Positions 25,190-36,519 of a stretch of 64,000 bases of DNA are shown one piece after another. This DNA comes from Austropuccinia psidii (Eukaryota > Basidiomycota > Pucciniomycetes > Pucciniales > Sphaerophragmiaceae). The translations under genes and the position numbers were made by a program. How positions within the stretch are numbered: position 1 is the first letter of the stretch; every line of letters starts with the position of its first letter. The notes beneath the pieces are model-generated. The model was not told where the DNA came from. It searched no databases and saw only the letters and a program-made list of their open reading frames with translations. The DNA is taken from positions 12,262,564-12,326,563 of the forward strand of contig JALGQZ010000009.1 in NCBI GenBank assembly GCA_023105745.1, read 5' to 3'.

Positions 25190-25735
25190 AGGCAGTGACT
25201 TCCTGCCTTAACAAAGAAGGAACTCATCCATAAAGTATGTCATAAAAAAAACTTACATTAAAAATATTAATCACCTCCACCATGGACAAGTCACCAGTTT
25301 TTGGATCCTAAGGGGAAGAATTAATAAAAGAAGACAAGAGTTTTAATTAATATCCCATTTGAACACCAGAAGATAAAGATATCAATAAAGAAGGTCTTTG
25401 GCACTTTAAAAATACTCCATCAATATAAATAAAAAAAGAAAACCAAAAATAATTAGGCAGTCACCTCCTTCCATATCAAAGAGGAAAATTCATTTCTTAT
25501 CAACCAAGATAACCAATTTCACTCAGCCAAAAGCATGCATCACTAGGCAGTGACCTCCTGCCTTATCAAAGAGGAATATCCAAATTGTTATCTAAAATAA
25601 TCAACCATAACCTATTCAACTCACTTTTAAACTATTTATCTCTTGGAAATAACTTCCTTCCTTCAAAAAGAAGAAGAAGAAGAATAAAATCATTAGGCAG
25701 TGACCTCCTGCCTTATCAAAGAGGAAAATCCAAAT
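25190..25735 (+). repeat. Four copies of a pseudoknot-like hairpin motif
   Basis: Starts near 25190, 25455, 25543 and 25694. Each has arms GGCAG and CTGCC around a 7-nt loop (TGACCTC). The loop's CCTC can pair with a GAGG 7-8 nt downstream of the stem, giving an H-type pseudoknot plan. The first copy changes both sides together (CTTC with GAAG). The second has one mismatch in the first stem. Between copies the DNA is AT-rich without credible genes. Confidence 0.6.
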
Positions 25736-25856
25736 TCTTACCCAAAATTACCATCCAAAATCCATTCAACCTACCCTCAAGCTATTTTGATAAATAAATT
25801 TGATACTATTCTCAATTCATCTTACCTTAAAACTTCAAAATCCATCAAATCCTTCA

Positions 25857-26545
25857 AAATGGAATCATGGCCACTACCTGAAGAAAAGCCCGGGTCAATG
25901 GACACAGATCTCAGCTGGATAGAAGAAAAAGAAGTCTGTACCAATTAAATCAATCCACAAGAATTAATTGAAAATCCTGACTGGTTCTTGAAAATAAAGC
26001 CGGAACCCTGTCCTGATATTTCCACCATTGACCTTCCATATATTGAGTTTGAAGATATCTTTGAAAAAGAAAAATCACCATCAGAAAATGTCATTCCTCA
26101 TCCATGGAAAGAATTACCTTGATTCAACCTTACAAAATATGAATTATTAGAGTGACTGACCTGGGATGGAATTGAAGGAAACCTTGGAAACCAATACTGG
26201 AATGAAATATTCCACATGGATGAAAACCTCAGGAAATCACTATTTTGGAGGACCTGGGAATGCCAAGACTGGTTCAACCTCCAGGATTTTGAAATTAAGA
26301 ATGGAAAAATTAGCAAGATCTCAAGAGGTTATATTATTAATGATTCCACCTGGGATTGCCACTGGGAAGAAACACTTATACCAGAAATCCTCAGTCTCAA
26401 AGGTGGTTCAACTCAATTAAAGACAGAGGATTGGAGCTCTTTCTGTCAAGAATTCCTTTTCAAAAGTCTCAAAAGAGAGAAATGGAGGGGAGAAGGATTC
26501 ATTAAACAAGAATTAGTGAAGAGAATACTTGGTCAAAGGAATTAA
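25857..26545 (+). pseudogene. Decayed paralogue of the element C C-terminal domain
   Basis: Reads MESWPLPEEKPGSMDTDLSW from 25857 and aligns with 24575-25102: IDLPYIEFEDIFEKEK against IDLPYITFENIYGDEA, and GIEGNLGNQYWNEI against GIKGNLENKSWDEI. Stops lie near 25945, 26119 and 26152. The last part (26216-26545) is open to GQRN. The tail is longer and diverged from its relative. Function unknown. Confidence 0.55.
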
Positions 26546-27279
26546 TTAATTATTAAAAAAAGGAAATCTCACCTGCTAAGCCCTCAATTATTTATTTCTC
26601 TACTAGATTTTTTCAACTTTTAATCCTCCATATATAAACAATCTGAAAATCAAATAAAGTGTTATTAATTAGTTTCAAGCCAAATAACTTTAGATAATAA
26701 TAAAAAAAAAAAAAAAAAAGGATTCTTAGCTTACTGAGCTCTTTTACCTCTATTTGATTGGTTTATTATTTAGATTTTGATTTATTTTTTATTTTTTATT
26801 TTTTATTTTTTATTTTTTATTTTTTATTTTTTATTTTTTATTTTTTATTTTTTATTTTTTATTTTTTATTTTTTATTTTTTATTTTTTATTTTTTATTTT
26901 TTTTATTTTCATTAACTTTATTTTAGCTCTTATTTTATTTTATTTTTTATCTTATTTTATTTTACTTTTTTTATTTTTTTTGATTATTTCCACTGACCTC
27001 ATTTCATTTTGAATCTGATCCTCACTGAATTTTACTTTTTATTTGTTTGCTTTATTTTATTTTCATAAATAAAAAATAAAAAATAATAGAAATGTAGTAA
27101 CTGAAGACATAGCCTCTCCATTTCAAGTACAGGAGGCCTAACAGGGCGTTATAATAAGCTCAGTAACAAATATTAACTTATATTGACCTAAAAAATGATG
27201 ATAAATAAAAAAAGAGAGAAAGGACACTTGATATTACTTTTAAAATTAAAAAAAAAAAAAACTTGCCCTATGGCTGGTT
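26546..27279. other. AT-rich non-coding stretch
   Basis: No gene seen. It contains an A-run near 26701, the ATTTTTT microsatellite (26781-26908), further T-rich sequence to about 27060 and an A-run near 27250. An inverted pair GCCTC/GAGGC lies near 27110-27136. Confidence 0.6.
26781..26908. repeat. (ATTTTTT)n microsatellite
   Basis: About 17 perfect tandem copies of a 7-nt unit, one A and six T. Any protein read across it is an artefact of low complexity. Confidence 0.95.
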
Positions 27280-27678
27280 TCATTTAGAAGGATAAAAGAC
27301 ACGGCCTAAACTATTACAAGGGCAAATAATGTAGGGCCCATTTGAAGCTCTTTTGGGATAAAGAGATAAGGTTGGTTGAGGATCCAAGAGCCTTGGATCA
27401 ACCTCTCCATTCAAGAAGGAATAGAAGGCCAAAGCTGCTGCAGGTGTAGGCCCGCAATGGTTAGAAGATCCAGCGGGTGAACTCAAGGAATCACCAAGAG
27501 CTGGTGGAGATGAAGGGATGGTTGGATAAGGACCATTGGTGGTAAGCCACTCCCACACTGACTTCCTCAGCCTATTGTCTGGAGGTATATCAAGAACGAG
27601 GTCTTCCAGCTCCTTGGTGGTAAACTGACGAAATGCATTGAAACAATCAGCCGCAAAGCCAACATCATGGGAGCTCAT
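27280..27678 (-). CDS. Small hypothetical protein, possible host gene
   Basis: 132-residue ORF starting MSSHDVGFAADCFNAF and ending GRVFYPSK. Codon use and GC are higher than in the surrounding AT-rich DNA. It has a predicted helical N-terminal half (FTTKELEDLVLDI, LRKSVWEWL) and a Pro/Ser-rich middle; no signal peptide or membrane segment is present from this start. The start was chosen because it lies just after a good 3' splice site (CTGTCAG at 27688-27686), with an 86-nt intron upstream. A start farther up would read through intron sequence. No family recognised. It may be the last exon of a longer minus-strand gene. Confidence 0.45.
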   Translation of the reverse strand: MSSHDVGFAADCFNAFRQFTTKELEDLVLDIPPDNRLRKSVWEWLTTNGPYPTIPSSPPALGDSLSSPAGSSNHCGPTPAAALAFYSFLNGEVDPRLLDPQPTLSLYPKRASNGPYIICPCNSLGRVFYPSK

Positions 27679-27685
27679 AGTAATT

Positions 27686-27771
27686 CTGACAGCATATAAA
27701 AAAAAAAAGACATGGATCAGAAAAAGAAACAATAAAAAGAAACTCTGTAGAAAGGGAGTACTATAGCATAC
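27686..27771 (-). other. Likely intron upstream of the 27280-27678 ORF
   Basis: On the minus strand: donor GTATGC at 27771, T-rich tract, acceptor CTGTCAG ending at 27686; 86 nt, a normal size for a basidiomycete intron. It splits a short upstream exon (about 27772-27850) that holds no long ORF of its own. Confidence 0.45.
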
Positions 27772-28153
27772 CAAGGTTGGTAGCTGAGATAAACGCAAAC
27801 AGGTATTGGATCAATTGCTGAGATGAATAAAAAAAACCATGGCTTCTCTTGTCCTTTTATCGGGAAAGTAGCTTCTGCACTTCAACTCCATCCTCACCAT
27901 CAAATCAACCTAGTGCTCTTAAAAGGAAAAAAGAGCATGAGAGGAATCAACCGTTAGCAGTTCTGACATTAGTCCATCAACCGTTGGGTGCTAAAAGAGA
28001 AGAGAATAAAAACAAGATTCCTTTGTTCACAGAAGCCACAAACAAATCTGCACCACAATAATCAACTAGAACTTAACAAAGCAAAACATTTTGGCAGAGA
28101 CTATCATACTATGAAATTATAAATAAGTTTAGGAAGAAAATCAACGTTTGACT

Positions 28154-28440
28154 TCAAAATTTACCTACATGACCTGGGTTTGATGCTGAACAATGGGTAA
28201 TTCTGGTATGACTTGCAGATAAATCTCTTGTTACCTTACTTGCATCATCCCACTCTATGCTCAATGCCAGAAGAGGATGGGGATAACAAATGAATTGAAA
28301 CAATACGATATACACCTGAGTTTTATAATATAACATAATGAGAAAGTTAAGACACCCATGAAAATCATCAATAGCCATAACCATTATGATCATTGAAACA
28401 CAAACACTGGATTTTTACAATAAAAGAGATAAATTATCAC
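28154..28440 (-). other. Possible exon(s) of a minus-strand gene
   Basis: Minus-strand coding-like segment containing PHPLLALSIEWDDASKVTRD and HTRITHCSASNPGHV, with GT-AG-like borders near 28355 and 28168. It could belong to the same minus-strand gene as 27280-27678, but I cannot join the exons or recognise the product. The interval 27772-28153 holds no gene I can support. Confidence 0.25.
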
Positions 28441-29045
28441 CTTACTGGGGGTGTAAAACACAGCCCTTATAATGATTACGATGTCAGCCAAGGATGAAAA
28501 ACCAAAAACCTCACTAAGAGGTATTTGAACTATTTGCAAAGGTCACTATCAGCTTCTGGGGCCCAGAAACCAAGCCACAAAATAATAAAGGCCTTTAGAA
28601 AGCCTCACCACATTGATAAATTAGGAAGACAAAATCAAAAACTACTCGAAGGGTAGCAGGACCCTCTGTTAGTCAAAACTAATGTAATTGAATAGCTTTA
28701 AAGTATTCCGAAGGGAGTATTCAAGACCTACCAAGCAACACTAACCCAACCCAATTCAACTTGAAGGTATTGGGGGGGATATTTCAATAAATGACTAAAT
28801 TTTATAATCCTACCTACGAGTAAATAAACCATTCAAATTGATTCCTAGAATTACAAACTACCATACCCGAAGTGATTTGAAGCATTGCTAAGGCCTTGGT
28901 AGCCCTGTTAAAGAGAAGAAAAACCCACCTGAAGTGATCTCATGGATTACTAAGGGTATTATTGTCCTACCAACCCATGAGCAAACCTCCAACATATTTG
29001 ACAGCACAAGGAGTATGAAATCCCCTCTATTGTAAAAAAATACAG
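28441..29045. other. Non-coding, hairpin-rich stretch left of element E
   Basis: No ORF of note. Contains short inverted repeats (for example CCTC/GAGG near 28529 and CTAC/GTAG near 28651) and recurring GAAGTGAT blocks (near 28870 and 28932). It continues at 34157 once element E is removed. Confidence 0.4.
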
Positions 29046-29050
29046 CTACC

Positions 29051-29580
29051 TGTTGAAAATCATCTCAATACTAACTAAGATGATCGACACTCCTAGTCTC
29101 AACGCCAACAATTTACCCGAGCACCAAAGATCAATGCGCACATCAATGCGCATCACTGGACGACGATCAATTCACCTTATAAGCGGTTCCCTCTACCTGA
29201 ATCAGGGTGGACATTCCCTTCTCTCCTTTCTTTGACATTTTCTCTTTTCTCTTTCGTTCTCTATTATTTATTATTTCTTTTTGTTACTCTCTTTTTTATT
29301 TCTTTTCCATCGTTTCTTTATTTAATTGTTCATTTAATCGACATCTGATTCAGGTACAGTCAAAACCATACTAACCTCTCATTAAAATATATACAAAACT
29401 GATCATCATCATAGTCTAGTCTGGTTGTTGTGTTTAGTAGAACTCATCATTGCATAAAGCAGCTTTATTACTTTTGTACGGTGCTATCCACCCTTAGGTA
29501 CATTCTCCTACACTCTCATTAATCATGTTGGTGGATCATTAGTTAACGTAATTAAACACCTTAGTTTTAAACCTCTAACA
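29051..29580 (+). repeat. Element E 5' LTR
   Basis: 530 bp, TGTTGAAAATC...CCTCTAACA, nearly identical to 33622-34151. The downstream bases (GATTTACAGTCTC) do not start with TGG, so the primer site is not obvious. Confidence 0.95.
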
Positions 29581-29644
29581 GATTTACAGTCTCGGGGCTC
29601 TATTACAAACAACAACAAAAAGGGTGGATACTCAACTCTACAAT

Positions 29645-32600
29645 ATGACCGACAACAATGTAGAAAAAGACATTCTCACCATTCCTGTTCTAGACGGCAC
29701 GAACTATAGTGAATGGAGTGTAAGAATGACAATTCTACTGTGGTCAAAAGAACTACTTGACGTCTGTGAAAAAGAACCAGAACCTGGCGTCTCAGCTGCT
29801 GCCACCAATCAATGGACCAAGGGAAGTTACGACGCAGTGAATCTCATTACCGCTCGTGTCAGCCATAAGGTCTTCATCGAGGTCATCAAACTAAACACAA
29901 CAAATTCCTATCTTTTGTGGACCAAACTGAAGGACAAATATGCGTCGAAAAAGGCTACCAACCGAGGTCGCGTTTGGATGGATCTTCTTCGTTCCTCTTA
30001 CCAAGGTAACATTCAACAATATGTTACTCAATGTCGAAAAATCATCCTCGAACTCGAATCAGTTGGTATTCTCCTCGCTCCTGATCTCCTTTCAGTTACC
30101 ATTTTAGGAAAACTCATGGGAGATCCTAAAGTCCATCAATATGTCGAACTGCTCACTCTCAATGAGGATCTAGTTGGGAATCCAGATGAAGTTTTGTCAA
30201 AACTTGAAGACTTTCACAATAATTCAAATCTTCAAGAACCCCAACCTCTTTCTTCAGCCTCGGCATTGATCTCAGAAAATTCTGGACCCTTCAAGATAAC
30301 CCATTATTGTGCAAATGGAAAACACAACTCCAAGTGCACCAATCACTCAAAAGAAGAGTGCTATGCAGAGAATCCTCACTTACGACCACCTCATTGTGAT
30401 AAAAGAAGAAGGCCATTCTCCAATCAAAATGCATCTGCACACATGTCCACTGCCCAAGCATTAATTACTGGACAAGAAGCTTCATCGAGCTCACAAGATC
30501 TTATTATTGACTGTGGTGCAACTCACCACATGTTCAATAATAAAAATCTTTTCCTTTCCTTGTCAGAAATTAGTCCCATGAAAATCTCCACTGGTGACTC
30601 ATCAAGCACCTTGTCAGCCATTGGTCTAGGAACAGTTAAATTAATCTGCGATGAGAAACCCTTGATTCTCAAAAACAGCTTATTCGTTCCTGGACTGAAC
30701 TGTAATTTAGTCAGCCTTCTTCAATTGTTCGATGAAAAACTGATCATTAGTCATTGTGAAAGGCACTTCACCCTTGAATCAAAAGGAACAGTAATTGTGA
30801 AAGGCTTAATCTCCAACAACCTCATGAAGGTCAAGTACCTCATTCCTCAAGCCTTTATCTCGAAGAGTGACCCTTATTACTGGCATCAACGTCTTGGACA
30901 CCCAGGACCTTCAGTATTAAAATCAATGGGACTGCCTTCCGATACCTTCAACTGCCGGACATGTGACCTCAACAAGGCACATCTCCTTCCTTTTAAAGAC
31001 CATTTTGAGGACGTCCGTTCACCCTTAGATTGTGTTCATCTCGATCTAGTCGGACCTATAACTCCTCCTTCGGTTTCTGGTTACCAGTATTTCCTTACGA
31101 TCGTGGATCAATTCACTTCGTTCAAGATTACTTGCTTCCTTAAGAACAAATCCGATGCATTCAACGAGTTTCTTCATCAAAAAATCTCCATGGAGAATCT
31201 TCATGATAGAACACTGAAGAAACTTGTGTCTGACAGGGGTGGGGAGTTCTTGAATCACAAGTTCAAGACCTTATCCAAAAATTGCGGATTCCAGCACATA
31301 TTTTCCCCTGCAGAAACTCCTCAACACAACGGATTTGCTGAAAGAGCAAATCAGTCAATCTTATTGAAGACCAGATGCATCCTCAATCACTCCAACTTTC
31401 CAAAAGTCTACTGGGCAGAAGCGGTTCGAACAGCTACGATTTTGTGTAACATCGTCCCCACTCCATCCAGGGTCAATTGTAGCCCATTCTCACTTTGGAG
31501 AGGCACACCTCCTCGAATCAAAAACATTCGGACCTTTGGTTGTCAATCCATTATCTCCCTTCAAAAGGGTCATCGGGAATGGAATTTTGGACCTACTGGG
31601 AGCGAAGGTGTGCTCCTTGGCTTTGAAAACGACAACACCTCTTATCGTATTCTTAGAACCATGGACAAAAAGGTGGTAACAACTCGGCACGCCACCTTCA
31701 ATGAAGACATCTTTCTCAAGATATTCGGAGATGCTGGAGAATTAATCATTGATTGGAATTCAAAGCGTTGGCCTGCAACTGTGGTAGATGAAACCCACAT
31801 TGCGGCATCAGCAACGGTAGATGAACCCCGTGCTGATGAGCAACTTGAGGACACTTCAAGAGTGGTAGATGAAGTCCACGTGCCTCATGAAGACGCTGCT
31901 AACGCTGATGAACCTAGTCCTGAACCTCATCGCCTCTCAAGTCCTAGGCCTAGAATCAAAATCATCGGACCACGACATCCTACTCACATCACTAGTGATA
32001 TTCTGGAACAAAACATCCTTCCGTATTCCAGACGGGCCAATGCTCTCTTAACCACCAGCAGCAATGATCCTAAAACCTTTAGACAGGCTCTATTATCACC
32101 AAACAAAGAAGCCTGGACAGAGGCAATCAACAAGGAGTTAAACTCCATGGTAAACCTCAATGTCTGGGAAGTCATCGATCTTGATCCAGGCTACAGGCTG
32201 ATTAGTACAACGTGGGTCTTTAGGACAAAACGCAACCACCTCGGCGAAGTCTTAGAGCACAAGGCTCGTCTATGTGCTCAGGGTTTCACCCAAACGGCAG
32301 GAATTGATTACAACAAAACCTACTCTCCGACCGGTCGTTTTAATTCTCTTCGAACCTTGATTGCTTACGCCGCGACTAACTCTCTGCCATTCCATCAAAT
32401 TGATATTAAAAGCGCATTTTTAAACGCTTCTTTGAATGAGACAGCTTATCTCTCAGTTCCTCGAGGTCTTGATTTGGCAAGAGACAAGTACTGCTTACGC
32501 CTTAGAAAGGCCATATATGGTCTAAAGCAAGCACCACTTGCGTGGTATGATAGGCTTAAAAGCTGGCTTGCTTCCTGTGGTTTTGTTGCCTGCATCTTGG

Positions 32601-33649
32601 ATCCGTGTGTGTTTTATCGAAATCAGAATAATCCACTGTGGCTCTACGTTCATGTGGATGACATCGCAATATTTGGTACTGATGCATCGTCGTTCAAGAC
32701 CGAAATCTCAAAAGAATTTGAGATCAAAGATACTGGTCCCGCCGACCTGCTGTTGGGCGTAAAAGTCACTCACCTGCCCAATGGGATCGGTTTAGATTAA
32801 CAACACTTTTCCGACTCCTTGTTATTCCTGTACGGCATGCAAGAATGCAGACCTGTTTCCACTCCACTTCCACCAAACAACCACTACTTGCCCGCGACCA
32901 AAGAAGAAGCTCTCGAATTCAAAAAGCTTGCGGTCAACTATCGGAGTGCTATCGGTAGTATCAACTACCTAAGCACGGCAACTCGACCCGATCTTTCACA
33001 CGCCGTGAGCTCACTTTCTCAGTTTCTGGAAAACCCGGGTATCTCTCACTGGCGTGGTTTCCTCCACGTCTTACGGTATCTGAAGGGCTCTCCCGATGTG
33101 GGGCTTCTTTACACTAAAGGTCCGTCTTGGGGCATCATTGGGTACAGCAACGCCGATTGGGGAAACTGCCGCGAAACTCGACGATCTGTTTTGGGTTACC
33201 TTGCAACTCTTAATGGGTGTCTGGTGCTGTGGAAGACTCAAAAGCAGCCCTCAGTTTCTCTGTCTACCGCAGAGGCTGAGTATAAGGCTCTGTGTGATCT
33301 GACTTCTGAACTCCTGTGGCTTCGTCAATGGGTAAGGGAGTGTTGTCTTTTTTCAGTAACGGCTCCTATCGTGGTTCATGAGGACAACCAGAGCTGCATC
33401 AGTGCAGCCAATGGGGATTGTAATGTCAACAACAAACGCATGAAGCACGTCAATATCCAACTTCATTTCATTAAAGAGGTCATTCACTCGTCTGCTATAC
33501 GACTTAGCTACACTCCAACCTCCGGGATGCTAGCTGATTTTCTGACGAAATCAGTTCCTCACCCTACCTTGTCCAGGGCACTCTCTCGCTTGGGTGTCGT
33601 GCGACTAGGTGTGAGGGGGGATGTTGAAAATCATCTCAATACTAACTAA
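29645..33649 (+). pseudogene. gag-pol: Element E copia Gag-Pol, one nonsense codon
   Basis: ATG 29645 (MTDNNVEKD) is the first ATG of the open frame. Order: UBN2-type Gag (VLDGTNYSEWSVRM), a Cys/His-rich knuckle variant (about residues 222-245, ending ENPHLRPP), retropepsin (IIDCGATHHMF, Asp about 289), HHCC (HQRLGHPG ... CRTCDLNKAH), and DDE integrase (Asp about 466, Asp about 529, Glu about 566). RT follows with a YVHVDD box (about 1005), then RNase H (SNADWG, TAEAEY, HEDNQS, GMLADFLTK). A TAA at 32798-32800 lies between RT and RNase H where homologues have Gln, so it is a simple CAA-to-TAA change. The frame runs on into the 3' LTR. With one suppressible stop it is close to intact. Confidence 0.93.
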
Positions 33650-34151
33650 GATGATCGACACTCCTAGTCTCAACGCCAACAATTTACCCGAGCACCAAAG
33701 ATCAATGCGCACATCAATGCGCATCACTGGACGACGATCAATTCACCTTATAAGCGGTTCCCTCTACCTGAATCAGGGTGGACATTCCCTTCTCTCCTTT
33801 CTTCGACATTTTCTCTTTTCTCTTTCGTTCTCTATTATTTATTATTTCTTTTTGTTACTCTCTTTTTTATTTCTTTTCCATTGTTTCTTTATTTAATTGT
33901 TCATTTAATCGACATCTGATTCAGGTACAGTCAAAACCATACTAACCTCTCATTAAAATATATACAAAACTGATCATCATCATAGTCTAGTCTGGTTGTT
34001 GTGTTTAGTAGAACTCATCATTGTATAAAGCAGCTTTATTACTTTTGTACGGTGCTATCCACCCTTAGGTACATTCTCCTACACTCTCATTAATAATGTT
34101 GGTGGATCATTAGTTAACGTAATTAAACACCTTAGTTTTAAACCTCTAACA
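33622..34151 (+). repeat. Element E 3' LTR
   Basis: 530-bp copy of 29051-29580, preceded by the purine tract GTGAGGGGGGA. Confidence 0.95.
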
Positions 34152-34156
34152 CTACC

Positions 34157-34911
34157 CGACATAATTCTAAGTGCTGTAAAGGCAAATTAACACCTGTAAC
34201 ACCCCAAATAATGCCATCCGATGAGGTGTGGAGCCTTACAGGCCCAACCAACTAAAACGTTTAATACATTAAAGGGTTTAAAACACCCACACATCAAAGA
34301 ACAAACCACACAGAGTGGTTTAAAAGCACAATAAAGTGCTTTTCAAGGTGATTGAAGATAGAAACAGCCTACCCAAATCACCCTGGAGGGTTTTAAACAA
34401 CCTCTAGATCAGGCTGTCAAGCTGAATACCTTACCTTCCAACTAGAAAGCACCTAAACCGACTGAATCACAAATACAGGAAAGGTCTAAGAAATTCATCA
34501 ACACTTACACTCTCTAGAAACTATAACCCAACCTGCTTGAAATTACCAGAAGGGCTGCATCACATGGTGTTTTGACACCTAGTGAGCCAAAAGCTTCTAA
34601 CCCGAAGCTGTTTAAATGGTATTCAAGACCAATCAACAAAAGAAAAAGCAACCCAAAGTGGTTTAATGCACAAGAAACTGCTTTTCAAGGAGATTAGACA
34701 CAAAAATTAACTCACCTGATTGGCTTCTACACAGTAGAAGGGTGGAAAGACCCTCAGATAGTCCAAAAACACCACAACCGAAATATTTCTAAGCAGTAAT
34801 GAGGGAAAATTAACCCTTGATAAACCCAATACAGCCGCGTGAAGGGTTATGAAGCCTCACAGGGTCTTCAACAACACCTAAAAATAAATAAATAAATAAA
34901 AAGAATAACAC
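34157..34911. other. Non-coding, hairpin-rich stretch between E and D
   Basis: No gene. Many short perfect inverted repeats: AAACCAC/GTGGTTT (near 34304), AAAAGCAC/GTGCTTTT (near 34322), GGTGT/ACACC (near 34567), CTTCTA/TAGAAG (near 34726). Before insertion of E and D it joined 28441-29050 on the left and the array from 41916 on the right. Confidence 0.45.
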
Positions 34912-34916
34912 AATAT

Positions 34917-35452
34917 TGCAATGAGAAGTTATTAATTGATTTCTAATTGCTATGATAATAATTAAACCAGTAGTTAATAATACTGATGAGACAATAAGTA
35001 AGTATACATCAAATTAAGTATAGCTTAGTATATATCAATTACCTGATAGTCCTCTATAAATATGATGTATCACAGCAATACAACCAGTAAAATAGTTTTA
35101 CTTGATACTCTGCTTGTAGAATAGTATCAATAGTTAGTCATAAGGGATGTGAGTACAGTAGCGTGATAGAAAATTACCTATACTCCTCCACAACAATGCG
35201 TACAAGTACCAAGTTTGATAAGTATAGTAGTAAAGTAATAAATATATTAAATTTTGATTGAGTGAAGAGGAATAACTAGAACAGGAAACCTCAATTTATC
35301 TCGTTGACAAACCCAACGAGTAGTCATCACATTTACCCCATTGATTTGTGATCAATTGTTTTCAACTCTAATAGCCACTCTAAGATAATAACCTGATAAC
35401 AAAAGATAAAAACAGCAATTCGTTGCCAAGATGACTTTCTAAATTCATGACA
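34917..35452 (-). repeat. Element D 3' LTR
   Basis: 536 bp; on the minus strand TGTCATGAATTT...ATTGCA. The minus strand reads TTTTGGAGGAG just before it, a short polypurine tract. Confidence 0.93.
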
Positions 35453-36519
35453 CTCCTCCAAAATCTTTGAGGTGTAGTTGCTCAAGAACGTCTTTCAGTT
35501 TAATCACTCCAAGGGGTTTGGTTAACACATCCACCAACATATCCTTGGTTGAGACTTGAACCATCTTAACCAGTTTTTTCATTATGAAGTCACGAATGTA
35601 CTGATATCTTACCTCAATGTGTTTTGTATTGGAATTTAGAGAAGCTTGTTTTGAAATGATAACAGCCCCTGAGCTATCATTATATAGTGTGGGTTGAACA
35701 CCTTGAATACCTAAGTTGCTAAAAACATAACTGAGCCATTGTAGCTGTTTGGTACAAATGTTCATTTAGATATATTCAGCTTCGGTGGTAGATTGTGCTA
35801 CCACTGATTGCTTTTTGCTTAGCCAACATACTGGATTACCAAACGCCAGTACAATAAATCCTGAGATTGATTTTGGATCGTCTTTCATGTTTGCATAGTC
35901 TGCATCAGCCCATCCGGTGAGTGGATCCTTGCTTGAATTCTGATTATATATTAGGCATTTGTTTGTTGTTCCTTTCAGACAGCGAAGCAAATGTTTTAAT
36001 GCACTCCAGTGACAGCATCCAGGCCTGATGGAGTATCTTGAGAGCTGGTTAATTGAAAAAAGGATGTCTGGTTGAGTGTGATGAGAAATGTAATTTATGG
36101 TTCCTATGGCCTGCTGAAACAAGGTGACTTCAACTGGCTCATTGGTGGTATCTGAGTCTAGTTCATTTAGTAGATTACCGTTACATGGTGTTTTGACCGG
36201 ATTACTATCTTCCATATTGAATTGTCGAAGAAGCTTACTAATTAGATTGGACTGGTTGATTATAAGCTTGTCTTTCTCCCAGGTGAGACTATAACCTAGG
36301 TGCTGTGTAAGTTGTTTCTTGAATTTTAATTTAAGCAACAAATTTAGGTCACTGAGGAATTTAAGGATCTTGCTTTCTGATTTGCTTATAATGAACCCAT
36401 CATCAACATGAACGTGAAGTAGTAATGATTTGTCTGATTTGGTGAACAACAATTCATCTGATTGTGCGCTGATTAAATCAAGACTACTCAACATTACTGT
36501 AAGCTTCTCCTTCCACATT
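35445..36519 (-). pseudogene. pol: Element D pol, RT C-terminus and RNase H
   Basis: Distal part of the copia polyprotein after the solo-LTR insertion. RT box HVHVDDGFII near 36410, a QAIGTINYISHHTQPDILF segment, RNase H (WADADYANM, STTEAEYI, NDSSGAV, DMLVDVLTKPLG). A TAA at 35766-35768, directly after AEYI, interrupts RNase H. The frame resumes at once and ends at 35445. Rejoining 36519 to 38330 (one ACATT removed) restores QAPQM-WKEK, showing the two pieces were one gene. Confidence 0.9.

Larger units (their letters stand above)
29051..34151 (+). mobile_element. Element E: Ty1/copia retrotransposon
   Basis: 5.1-kb copia element with two 530-bp LTRs (29051-29580, 33622-34151), one polyprotein frame and a perfect CTACC duplication (29046-29050 and 34152-34156). 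LTRs differ at about four sites (under 1%), so the insertion is recent. GC content and codon use are clearly higher than in the A, B and D elements, pointing to a different history or less AT-biased decay. One in-frame stop is the only visible lesion. Confidence 0.95.

Noticed and set aside
26758..27012. Phe-rich 84-codon ORF
   Set aside because: It is a translation of the ATTTTTT microsatellite and nearby T-rich DNA.
27849..28061. 70-codon plus-strand ORF rich in Ser, Lys and Pro
   Set aside because: It has no motif, no splice support and overlaps the possible minus-strand gene; too weak to list as a gene.
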